Shown here in pieces: positions 1-10,261 of a DNA stretch of 64,000 nt (the stretch's first letter is position 1; every line of letters begins with the position of its first letter). This DNA is from Climacium dendroides (lineage: Eukaryota; Streptophyta; Bryopsida; Hypnales; Climaciaceae): NCBI GenBank assembly GCA_950106755.1, contig OX467083.1, positions 50,668,555 through 50,732,554 on the forward strand. Reading direction: 5' to 3'. The notes under the pieces were generated by a model. It was given only the letters and a program-made list of their open reading frames with translations. It did not search any database and was not told the origin of the DNA. A program made the translations under genes and the position numbers.

Positions 1-93
1 GAAATTCGATCTTCGTGGGAACGATACTCGAGTCACTTTAAGGCCTCTTTTAAGAAATATTGAGCCTTAGAGAAGGATTTTTGCTTTCCTGTG

Positions 94-909
94 CTACGAC
101 ACCCTAGCTTTCCGCTTTGGCCTTCGGATGCTTTCGGGAGCCTCCAAAGCATAATGAGATTTTGGACCTTTGAGGGGCGGCCTTGGTAGAACCGGTTTAG
201 GGTTTAGGTCTATAACTACAATCTCAGTAGATTTTGAGCCCATACTTTGTCTTTGCTCTCTGACAATTCTTTGTCGAAGAAGACTATCCGATGACGGCGT
301 TCGCCTTGCTCCCCGAGACTTCAAATGAGGTGATGGATTACCATCAAACGAAGTTTTACAAAACGAAACAGCCTTCCCGTGAAGTAAAATCTCCTTATCT
401 CCCTTTAGAAGTGGATTTGATTCCACTCCAACAATGGGGATAGATGCTAACGGAGTTGAAGTTTGAACATCATCCTCGAGCCGAGGATATCTCACAACGT
501 TGTCGACCGGGAGCTTTAGTTTCCGACTTGTGGGAGTGCCCATGCACGAAGTTGGTGATGCGGATCGTCCGTGGCTCGAGGACGTGCGCTTCAACGGCGA
601 CGGAGAACAGATTGGAGTCCTTCCGGGTCCATGACTCGGGGGGCTGTCCACAACGCCGTCCTCAATATCCTCCTTTGAATAGTTGATGGCAACCGACGCA
701 GCATCCGTAGCAGAGCGCAACATGTAGGGCTTAGAGAAGGGAGCCGTTTCACAGCTTCCACCATCGGATTTGGAGTCACTCGATAGTGTCTTTTCCGATC
801 CAGAGAGGAGGCTCCTTGTGATTTTTTGCTTCATAAGTGATCCCAAAAAGCGAACACCTTCGACCTGTACTAAATAATTATTAATAAGCTCAATTCTTGC
901 CTTCCGCAT
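94..909 (-). CDS. Hypothetical basic, disordered protein with DLNxxP motif
   Basis: I do not recognise this 271-residue open frame. The chosen start is the ATG at 909 (a TTG lies one codon before). A possible splice acceptor (TTTAGTACAG) falls about 50 bases in, so the true 5' end may be an exon starting near 861. The protein is rich in Ser, Pro, Lys and Arg, with no predicted globular fold visible by eye. Near residue 234 it carries DLNPKP, which fits the plant EAR repression motif DLNxxP, and it ends with the basic run RRPKRKARVS, which resembles a nuclear localisation signal. This would fit a nuclear regulator, but composition alone is weak evidence. It lies downstream of, and on the same strand as, the FCP1-like gene and could be a further part of the same transcription unit. 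Confidence 0.4.
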   Translation of the reverse strand: MRKARIELINNYLVQVEGVRFLGSLMKQKITRSLLSGSEKTLSSDSKSDGGSCETAPFSKPYMLRSATDAASVAINYSKEDIEDGVVDSPPSHGPGRTPICSPSPLKRTSSSHGRSASPTSCMGTPTSRKLKLPVDNVVRYPRLEDDVQTSTPLASIPIVGVESNPLLKGDKEILLHGKAVSFCKTSFDGNPSPHLKSRGARRTPSSDSLLRQRIVREQRQSMGSKSTEIVVIDLNPKPVLPRPPLKGPKSHYALEAPESIRRPKRKARVS

Positions 910-1076
910 CAACCAAATAGCACTTCGAGGGCATACAAATTCTTAAACATTGAGCCAGAAGATGATTTTTAAAAAAAGGGTTTCATATATTAATTACAAC
1001 GAATGGTCATTTACTTGAAATACATAGTACAAAATGCCTGGACCCCTGCATGTTCAATCACACGGAAGTGTAAACT

Positions 1077-2000
1077 CTAAGTCGAAGTGTAAACTCTATG
1101 GCGACGCGTCTCTACACGTAGACCTACTGCGGAAAGCTCGTATGAGCAATTCATGACCTTCGCGGACTCTTTCATGCCCTCAATGATATCTTGGAGGGCA
1201 TGGTCATTTGGACCGGGCGGGTCTAACCCGATCCAATTCTCATTGACGTATTGTTGCATCCCGTTGTCCGGACAGTTGGAATGCAACCTCCGGAGCCAAG
1301 GGAGCAGCTCGCCCATGAGCACGTCGTCCCTCCGCTTGGAATGACTCCAAGTCTCGAGGAACAAGGCATTCCCATTATCATTGCAAATACTCTTTTCAAG
1401 AGAATCATCAATGAGAAGGATATTCCGATCGTTAAAGTACGGGCCCTGACTATGAATGGTGAACATGCCATCCTCAATAATCTTCAAGCAGAACACTTTG
1501 TTTCTACGATGGAAGAACTTTCCAGGAGCGACTTCTACCTTCGAACACTGCTCCTGGCCTAGTATATCGAAGGGGGCCCTGCAATTGCTGAACAGGTGCC
1601 CAGCAATCGGTTCTGCATTATGCTTCATCATGGTGGACCACACAATGACCCTATGTGCAATTTTCGACACCTGCCGCAAGAATTCCCTGACATTCTGTCT
1701 AGCGAATACTGCTTTCGATCCGATGACAGTCCGGAAACGATGGCTAAGAACGTTGTCTTCAAGCCTATAAGACTTCAATTTATCAGCAAACGACCTCGGC
1801 ATGCTCTGGCAAAGTACGCTGTTCAGATCTAAGACAATATTCAGCCATTTTCTCCGCGGCGGAGGCATCAAAGGACGCAAGCTCGTTCGCAAGACCTCTC
1901 TTCGCCCCTCCGATGCTACCTGATCAAAGCAAAACAAATGAGAATTGGAGTTACCTGAATAAATGCAGAAGTGGGAGAGCCAGCAAGCGGACAGATGCAT
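1077..2000 (-). CDS. FCP1/SCP-like HAD phosphatase domain protein, altered active site
   Basis: A 307-residue open frame starting at an ATG. Residues 50-200 match the FCP1-homology (NLI-interacting factor, CTD phosphatase-like) HAD fold: the motif I strand is IVLDLNSVL (Asp58, Asn60), motif II is VIVWST (Trp121 to Thr123), and the late strand NILLIDDS carries Asp198-Asp199. Active family members use DxDx(T/V); here the second Asp is Asn, so phosphatase activity is doubtful. Plant genomes do contain families with DLN in this place. A 35-base stretch between residues 15 and 28 has splice-like ends, but the frame is open through it and removing it would shift the frame, so I treat it as coding. 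The gene lies 457 bp downstream of the ParB/methyltransferase-like gene on the same strand, suggesting it is cargo of the same repeat family. The family call is firm; the function is not. Confidence 0.62.
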   Translation of the reverse strand: MHLSACWLSHFCIYSGNSNSHLFCFDQVASEGRREVLRTSLRPLMPPPRRKWLNIVLDLNSVLCQSMPRSFADKLKSYRLEDNVLSHRFRTVIGSKAVFARQNVREFLRQVSKIAHRVIVWSTMMKHNAEPIAGHLFSNCRAPFDILGQEQCSKVEVAPGKFFHRRNKVFCLKIIEDGMFTIHSQGPYFNDRNILLIDDSLEKSICNDNGNALFLETWSHSKRRDDVLMGELLPWLRRLHSNCPDNGMQQYVNENWIGLDPPGPNDHALQDIIEGMKESAKVMNCSYELSAVGLRVETRRHRVYTST

Positions 2001-2457
2001 TTCATTCCACTAATTGACTAGGGACTTCTGCGAGGGAGTGCTTTCATTGGTACCGGACGTTGCACATTTCTATGTGTATTGAGCTGAGCATGAACACATG
2101 GATAGATCGGTTCAATTAGACGTCATTGTACACAATCTATTGAAACGCTTATATTTTATTTAAGGTAGATTATAAAATACATATCAAAATTTCATTTAAG
2201 TATAGGTCGTCAAGACTGCGCATTGAGGCCTACGCTATACTATTCTACACACATGTCGCCCACGGACACAGGTTCCATCCGCGCAATTCATTCAAGGATA
2301 GGCACACCATCCTGTCAAGCATCATGAATTCGAATAAGAGTCGACAGTTCATGCGCACCGCATTCCAAACATCCACACAATAACAAACTACTATCAGACT
2401 CTCCACCTTGGATTAATACTCTGGATTTGAGGAGTTTACCTGCGAAGATCCACCCGC

Positions 2458-5400
2458 CTAGGTGGCATCGTCTTCCCCCTCAGCGGGCTTAGAAGAAGGA
2501 CCATTCTCTTGAAGATCTTCGCCCTCGCCGTAGTCCACTTTCTCCTCCTCTTCATCAAAGGAGGGAGAATGGCGTTCCACAACAGCCTTCGCCGACTCAG
2601 GGACGGAGGTCATTTCAATCGGAGACGCCGGGACCTCTGCAACACGATCAGCATCGTCGACACGAGGATGATGTCCTGCATCTTGTAGGGCAATCTGTGG
2701 CTCCGGAACAACAACTTCAAATGCTGAAGGTATTGGCGAAGATATCCTTGGCACTTGCGAAGTTGGTGTGCAAACAACGACATCTTCCGGTGTCACTACA
2801 CGACCACCCTCATTATCATCGATACGAGGATGAGGGAGCCCAACAACCAGTTCCTGCACGATTGGTGATGTAGAGATAGGTAGTGGAGGATGTGAAGGCC
2901 CAGCTTGGGATACAACCAAGGGATTTCCAGGTTGTTGACTAGACTGGGATGACAGGAGCTGCTTGAGTTGCTCAAACTGGGACGATAGATCCGAGATTTG
3001 GGCTTGTGACTTCATCTACAACTCCATTATTTTTACATTCGCATCGGCCAACTCTTTGTCCCTTGCCGCCCTTGCTGCTATTCGTTCAATTCTTCTGGTC
3101 CTCTTCTCCTCTTCTAGCCTCCAAAAGTCCTTCTCCACCTTGATGATGGAACCCGGGGGCAAGAGCAGTGGCTTCATTTCCTTCTGTTTGGGAGCGCCAT
3201 CATCGTTTTCTTCATCGTCGTCAGATTCTCGAGGATGATCCGCAACATCATCATCACTGCCCAGGTCAATGAAGTTGGGCAAGTTGGAAACATGGGCATC
3301 AACTATGAGTTCATCATCCGCCCCAACATTCTCTTCCGCCCTTGCTCGGCCGACATCCCCAACATTTTCAGTCCTCTTTGCGTCGTCCTCCATCATCTTG
3401 TCAAATTCCGTGTCTGATTCAATATCCTCGACGATATGACACGCAATAGGATCCACACCCGCGAGTGCCTGTGATTCATTACAAGGAGGTTGGGTAGGTT
3501 CATTCTTGTCAGACACACCAAACACGTCTACCAATCCAAGAGAGGAAGGTTGGATGTTCAAATTCTCAGAGGTGATGGGATCATTAGTTGGATCCAGAGT
3601 TGGCATCGACACCGAGGACAACCACGCACGCATTTGGAACGTATTTGTTCCGAACTCGTTTATTCCGTCCAATCCCGGATCGGAGCTAACAAGGTCTTCA
3701 ATCTGCACTCGATTTTCCGTCACGGAGGTCCCAACAGGTGATTCCAGTGTCATGGGAGGCAACGGAGGCGAGTCAGACAACACCATGACGGGTCCACGAC
3801 GAGGGGGTTGGACATACGTGAGCGAGTACAGCGAGTTTGAATGCATGAAGTCATTCTTGTCGAGTTTATCTGCAAAGTATGATATACTTCTATATCCCTT
3901 TGCATCATACTTGTCGACGTAACCATAGAAGAATGCCCCAAACATCTGAATCAAGAGAAGAGGATATTAGTGAATCGTAGGGGAGCAACGAGAGGTTATC
4001 GTCGTGTCGAGGATAACAAGAGCATCCTACATCCTTTGTTTTATATGAAGAGCAAAGAGAAGAACATGATAGGAAAACAGACTATACAAGATAGCTAATT
4101 ATCGTTGAGTCAAGGGTAACTGTGACAATTGCTTAATAGATTTCATGAACTACACTAGCCTAACAAATCCACTCCGCAAATTGACCATTATCCTTGAGTC
4201 AATGATAGTAAATGACAATGTTAACGTGACATACCTTTGGAGCAAGCATGAGCTTGACTCTAGTATAAATTCCAAGCACGTTCTCGCCAGGGACTGCAAA
4301 TGCTTGAAGGATCTCAAAATAGAACTCCATTCGGAGTTCAGTGGGGTGAATTCTCCACTTGCATTCTGTGTTCCTGTGCGCATCCTTGTAATAAGGACAA
4401 GTTCCCGAAGGCGCTCGATACTCTAGCTTCATGAAATCCCGTACAGATGAAGCATATTCGTTCTCTTTCTTGAAGAGGAAGAGAAGAGGCACATTTGGGG
4501 CGGCGCCTCGGTTCGTCACGTTGTTGAGCATTTCCGCTTTGCATGGGATGTACTTGGACTTCAGTATGTCGTACTTCGCCATGTTCAAGTCAGCGAAGCT
4601 AACAGCCGCGCTCACATCCTCATTGTCACGTAATATGAAAAGCCAAACGTTGGCTGCACTCATACTTGGCTCCAGCTTGTCATCCAAGAAGTCCAGAAAT
4701 GGGTCTATGGTTGCCTCGTCTGCTGTGGGTTTTGATCGAGGGACTTCTCTAGTGTCAACCACTGCAAGATTCACCTCTCGACGACAGTAAGTGAATCGGT
4801 TAGTGGTGACAAGCGCCTTCACCGAGACATCCATTCCGCGCATCTCCACTCCACCGCTCAATTCAGGAAGACTGTATTTCAGCTTCATGAAGCGATTGTA
4901 CATGTGCAGAACGTCTGGGAATTCTTTTCCTAGGTCCGACACCCGCTTTAGCCATGCATCATTCCGTAAGCGCCTCTTGAAGTAGTCGGCCTTAATGTGT
5001 GAAAGGAGGAAATCCCATGTAGCAGATGAGAATTGATGGCGAGACTTCCAAGACCTCCACCGGTCATCAATTATGTCCTTCCGGCTATCTAGAAGCTTTA
5101 AGTCAAGTTTGATGCTCATCAAGTCCTGAATCACGATTTTTTTCCTTTTCCTTCGCTCAGTCCAGTCTGTACTTGTCATATTGTCCACTGCTAACACCCT
5201 CATTTTTGAAACTGAAAGCTTGGGATATAGTGCAGCCCGACCAGGAGTTATCCCAAGCAGATGTTGTGCCTGTTTTCCGAAATCCTGGTCAGAAAAATGG
5301 CCAGCATGTTTAAAGAATTCCCTTCGTAATCCAGCAGGCTTCAACTTGTATCCCTTATTTTCCTTATACATTTTAAGGGTAGCTGGGTCAATGACCTCGC

Positions 5401-7174
5401 CTTCACCATGCTTTGTTAGAAAGAGTTTCCAGTGATCCCACAACTCATTCGAGAGGGTTATTATCTGGATTTCGTTCTTGAGGTCCGACGGCCCTCTTAT
5501 TGTTGCACCGTCTCCTTTAGGATTAATATTCTGGAAACGATCTACAACTGCATCGATAAAGCTCTACAAAAGAGGTGACGGAGAAATAAAGGAAGAGAGA
5601 AAGAATGTTTAAATAAAAACATTGAATCCATGATGAAATTGAGTTCTAATTATAATTCCAAATGCTGACCAATGAATACAAGACTGAAAGAATTCAATGT
5701 AGTCGTGCAACAGGTATCGTCGAGTCGACGATGATGGTATATTCTCGCTCACCTTGTAGTTCAGTGGACTGTACACAGCCTTGTTCTGTTGCACCACATG
5801 ATCGGTCACTTCAAGAGTGGGACGCTTGCAAACAATCCAGATGTTCCTACAGCTGATTATCTGATTCCCCCACGTTGGCTGCGCATGATCTAGGTGGTTT
5901 GTTGCATTGTAGAAGCGCGAAATGTGTCGAAGTTTGTTTGGGTCCAACGTCCAAACAATGTATGCGTCCCACCTCTGTAGTTCCACACACCTGCTTTCAC
6001 CACATCCTTGCTTCTGAAGCTCCTTGGATGCTGTTTTACTGTGTTGGCCATTGATAATCATGAACTGGCCATTTTCAATGTCTTCCCACTTCTGGGGTTT
6101 CATTTTCAAGAGTTGTTTATTTTGGTCCACTGGTGTCAAGCATACTTTCTGGCGCTGCTTGATGTCGATGAGTTGGATGAGCTTCTCTTTCACAGACTTA
6201 ACCATGTCATCTTGTAGTGCACGAATTATGTATTGTTCTTTCGCAATTATGCATTGCTTTATGTCCACACTAACAGTGTTTTGATCAAAGAGAAAACACT
6301 GATTATGTTTTGCCCAGAACTCCCTTTGAATGATAGCGTGCCTCTGGAACTCTTCCATCGGTTCTTCTGATTGAGTTCCAACTGATGTCAATGCAGACCC
6401 CGAGCTACCTGCACCCGTGGCACCTTCCACTAAACTTTTCCTTCTTCTCTTACTTGGTGGTGTAGGGCTAGGATTAATGCAATTCTGAGTTTGAGTCTCG
6501 GGCAGGGGTTGACTAGGTTGTGTCCCCCTACTTCTTCCTCCTCCGCTTCCAGATGACATGGTCCGCTTTCCAATCGATTCGCATTGTTGAATATTACGTA
6601 TTTGACCTCCTACAGTCGGAGGAGCTTGAACGTTTGACAAAGTGTACCTATCCAATGTCTGGAAGATCAGGCTCAGCTTGGTTGCAGTAGCTTTGGCGGT
6701 CCCGGTTTTCCATGGAAGGTATCCACTATCTATAAACTGTTGATTGAGGGACTCCATTTCAGAGCCCTCCAATAAAGTCATGAGGTTTTCAAGGTCAAAC
6801 TCTGCCTGATTTGAGTTGACATTCAGCACTATTGAGTGACAATGTTTCCCAGCTTTTCCACCGTCATCTACCTCATGTAGAACGATTACAATATAGTTGT
6901 TGCGGTGAGCATCTATGAATATCACCTTTTCATTCAAATTCCACACAAGGTAACCCGGTTGCCCGGAGACTTTGTACTGGAGAAAGACGTAGTCTTTCCA
7001 TCGGTTCACACCAAAACTCCAGCTTGCAATATGCGATTTAAGTTGGAATAGTTTTCCGTAGCTATCCTCCATTTCCGAAATGAAGGGTCCATCTTCGACA
7101 GGATTGACGAAGGGTTCTAGGTGGTGCTTTGTCACTGAATAGTCGTATGCGTCCTCCGAATCCATTCTCAAGTC
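2458..7174 (-). CDS. ParB-like domain plus degraded permuted DNA methyltransferase, 3 exons
   Basis: Three exons join in phase 0: 7174-5753, 5563-4235 and 3945-2458, with donors GTGAGC and GTATGT and acceptors TTGTAG and TTCAG. The first in-frame ATG is four codons into the first exon; an upstream exon is likely but not found. Around residue 374 the stretch MIINGQHSKTAS resembles the ParB/Srx-type motif DGxHR, followed by the usual beta strand and helix (WDAYIVWTLDPNKL...FYNAT). The second exon contains a methyltransferase-like region in permuted order: VNLAVVDTREVP at the place of motif IV (DPPY), then HPTELRMEFYFEILQAF and PGENVLGIYT at the place of the HPTEKP and motif I segments. Both catalytic motifs are lost. 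The third exon is acidic with a coiled coil and holds an in-frame TAG at 3018-3016 where the coiled coil otherwise continues. Phage and bacterial ParB-methylase fusions share this order. Likely non-catalytic. Confidence 0.6.
3946..4234. repeat. Intron carrying three GGATAA-type palindromes
   Basis: This intron of the minus-strand ParB/methyltransferase-like gene holds three imperfect palindromes of the family found upstream of the gene: 3995-4017 (GTTATCGTCG...GGATAAC), 4099-4120 (TTATCGTTGAG...GGTAAC) and 4187-4209 (TTATCCTTGAG...ATGATA). They fall in the intron and not in the flanking exons. Confidence 0.7.
5564..5752. repeat. Intron carrying one GGATAA-type palindrome
   Basis: The other intron of the same gene holds TATCGTCGAGTCGACGATGA at 5715-5734, a near-perfect palindrome of the same family as those in the 3946-4234 intron and upstream of the gene. 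Confidence 0.65.
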
Positions 7175-7509
7175 CTGTCAGAAGATGTGCATGATTGGCA
7201 TTTAGTTTCAGGTATCTACACTCAATTTCCAAAGGACGTCCTATTTATGTGTTGTAGTAAAAATCGCATAATTGGACATAGCATCGTCGACTCTACGATA
7301 ACTGGCGTATGGGGAATCTTAGCACTAGCTATGAATTTCAATGGTCATTTCATGTGAATGGCACATTGAGGACGTACGGGGCTACTAGAGAATGTTGTTT
7401 TTATGTTCTGTGTGTTGTATCAATGGTTTGATGATACAATCGTTTTTTTATGTTTTTTTCTTTTTTGATGAATAATGGTTCCTTTTGGAAAATAATGTTC
7501 TTTACCTCA

Positions 7510-8060
7510 ATTTCAGTTCAGTTTTTTTCTGGCAACGATTTGATGATCGTCTTCTATAAATGATTGTTTTCTTCCTAGTAGGTAACATCGATTACTTCCA
7601 AGTTATCCTCGACTCGAGGATAATCAGAGATACTTCACAAGTACCTATGATGTCGAGATAGCGTTGAAGTATCCCAGGTTATCCTCCATTGCATTTCAGT
7701 TTTGTTTTTTAGAGACGATCTGATGATCGTCTTCTATGAAGGATTGATTGCTTCCCTCTAGAAGCATCAATTACTTCCAAGTTATCCTCGAGTCAAGGAT
7801 AAACAGGGATACTTCACAGGTACCTATGATGTCGTGGTAGCGTTCAAGTATCTCAGGTTATCTTTTATTTGAGTTCAGTTTTGTTTTTTTAGAGACAAGA
7901 TGATGATCGTCTTCTATGAACGATTGTTTGCTTCCCTCTAGAGAACATCAATTACTTCCAAGTTATCCTCGAGTCGAGGATAACCAGGGATACTTCACAG
8001 GTACCTATGAAGTCTGGATAGTGGTGAAGTATTCCAAGTTATCCTCGACTCGAGGATAAC
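7510..8060. repeat. Three tandem units of about 180 bp with paired palindromes
   Basis: Three similar units begin near 7510, 7691 and 7871. Each contains GATGATCGTCTTCTAT, then a palindrome with arms GTTATCCTCGA and TCGAGGATAAC around one central base (7602-7624, 7781-7803, 7962-7984). About 76 bp later comes a second site, which is only a half-site in units 1 and 2 (near 7677 and 7857) and a perfect 23-bp palindrome in unit 3 (8038-8060). A further palindrome lies at 7281-7302. The block is just upstream of the minus-strand ParB/methyltransferase-like gene, where a promoter would be. The core GGATAA resembles GATA/MYB-type plant sites, but protein binding is not shown. Confidence 0.85.
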
Positions 8061-8775
8061 CCTGACTTTTCCCGTGAACTTGAGTGGGCCATTGTGTGGA
8101 AACCCTAATTGCCGCATCTAAACCCTAAATGCTTGCATGATGGAATGAATTAGCTTTTTGTTTCTGTACTTCAGTGGACAAACCTGGGAGTTGGAAGGCT
8201 CCTCCTGTGTCAACTTTAAACTTCAGATGCTCAACGTACCCTTGAAATTCTGAAAATGCCATGTACAGTGCAATTTCATTAGAGAAATGTAAGGTGCACA
8301 ACATGGAAACGATGTGAATATGTAGAATTCAAGTGGCAAATCGTGCAAGACACTACGAACTACAACCTGGAATCCAAAACGGGTACTAAAGGTCTTACAC
8401 TGCTTACAGAGGTATCCTCACATCTCTATAAATTTAAATTCAAATTAAAACAAGTGAAACTACAAAATTGAACACCCTCAAGTCCTCAACCACAATTGGA
8501 AGGGTTCACAAACTGAATTTACCTGTACTAGAAGGAGAGATTGGGAGCAGCTATCGCAAACTCCTGGCTTGACGCTGCTTCAAGAACAGGTGATGGCGCT
8601 TCTGAATTTCAACAATCTTGTGCCCCTCCCTTCCAGACAGTGGCACCAAAACCTTGAACATGATCAGTCCGCAACAATGAATAAAGCAAACAATCGGTCG
8701 AAACAACAAGCGTTCACAAACTAGACAAACTAGACATGTGACCCCCAAAAAGAGCCATCAAAGGTAAACCACTCC

Positions 8776-9010
8776 GCTGGAACCACTGTGGCACGCAGAA
8801 GCAGAAGCCCACAAAATCATCAGCGCTCATAAATACAAACAAAAGCGTTGGAAAACAATTGCTCCCAAATACAGACCTAAACCATTCTACCGAGACCAGT
8901 GTGGCACACAGAAGCTGGAGCCCACAACAGCATGAGCGCTCAGAAAAACAAACAGAAGAGCTGGAAAAACAATCGCTACGAAACAAAAGCAGAAGCCCGC
9001 AAAAACAAGC
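8776..9010. repeat. Tandem repeat, about 119-bp unit, two copies and a part
   Basis: The segment around 8777 (CACTGTGGCACGCAGAAGC) recurs near 8896 (CAGTGTGGCACACAGAAGC), each followed by a similar AAGCCCACAA...CAGCGCTCA...TGGAAAACAAT stretch; a partial third copy (AAGCAGAAGCCCGCAAAAAC) follows. The surrounding 8262-9660 has no convincing gene. It is A/C-rich, with three short GAACTCGCGGAAT-type words near 9250-9370 and AAACCCTAA words. Confidence 0.6.
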
Positions 9011-9784
9011 ACGCACAAAAATATAAGCGCTTTCTAATACACTCACAAGCACTAGCCTTCAAAGACAAGCGTGCACAGATTGATAAACATTAATCCTTGA
9101 ACTTGTGGAAGCACTCGATCACTCACTGTACACCCTAAATCAACTTGTAGGATGGAGTTCACAAGTCACAACATCAACCTCATACCTTGCAAAGCACCGG
9201 AAAACCAGATTGAAATCACAAAACAGATTGTTGCTGCTCCCAATTGAACTCGCGGTTCCTAGCAGCTCCCGATAGAACTCGCGGAATAAAGCTCAACCTA
9301 AACCCTGAAACTCGCGGAATGGAGCTCAGCTTCCTCACCCTAAACCCTCAATGCACTTGCGAAATGGAGCTCACACAACTCACACATCCCTTGCAAACCT
9401 CTATGCACCGATTGAAAACGAAATCGCTCACAATTTCAGCAACCATAAAACGCAATTGTGCACACAATTCACGCAAATAGAAGTCGAGAGACACATCGCA
9501 GAAGTCGCAGCATTTGGAAACCTGCGCCACCCAAGGAGGTCAACGATGACTCCACGAACCTTGCGCTCGGCATACCCGAACGTAGTCCTGCATTCCCGAA
9601 CCTCCTACGGTAGTATCCAAACCTCCCCTTACAACACCCGAACTTGCCCATGATTTATCTAAGGTAGAAGGTCCTGAAAGCGTTGACCTAAAGGAAATTA
9701 GGCCATTTGGAGATCTTGGAGGACTTTAATATATTTTGCCCTTTTTTGTAGTGGAAGAGAATTTAAAGATTTATTTATTTCATG

Positions 9785-10261
9785 TAAGGTAGAACAGCCC
9801 ATTACGGGCCAAATGGGGCGTTTGTCCTTAGTTCATTACTGAAATTTTTTACTTTTTTTCTCACATAAAGACAAGCGATAGAAATGGCGAGAGCAATTGA
9901 AAATATATTTTTTCAACAAACTAAGTGTGAATTTCTTATGAATTTTTGAAGTGCTCAGCCCATCATGGCCTAAAAGACCCTAAACCCTCCATAACCAACA
10001 AAAACTATACCCATAATACTCATCTTACTCACGTAATGCAATCAAAATATTTTCTAACATGGAAGGTCTGAAAAAGTCACTTTTCACAGTGAATTAACCC
10101 TAAAATGCTGGAAGTTCCTATTGCAGTCCCTAATCACCCCATTCCAGTTAGCTAAGACATTGATTGCAGTCAGAATCTAAAAATCTGGAAGAAAACTGTA
10201 ATGGGCTCGTTCCTAGGGGTCCGTAATGGGTAAAAGGTCCATAATGGGTTGTTCTACCTTA
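9785..10261. mobile_element. MITE with about 26-bp terminal inverted repeats
   Basis: The left end TAAGGTAGAACAGCCCATTA and the inverse of the right end, TAAGGTAGAACAACCCATTA, match over about 26 bp with three differences. The 477-bp interior has no coding frame. If the TA at each end is counted as target duplication, this would be a Tc1/mariner-like non-autonomous element, but the duplication is too short to be sure. A related start (CTAAGGTAGAAGGTCC) lies just to the left near 9659. Confidence 0.7.

Noticed and set aside
471..489. Palindrome ATCCTCG...CGAGGAT inside the 94-909 coding frame
   Set aside because: It resembles the array palindromes but lacks the outer GTTA/TAAC bases and lies in coding sequence; probably chance.
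8184..8262. A candidate first coding exon (ATG to CCCAG|GTTTG) for the minus-strand ParB-like gene
   Set aside because: Its phase does not fit the first supported exon at 7174, so the join would shift the frame.
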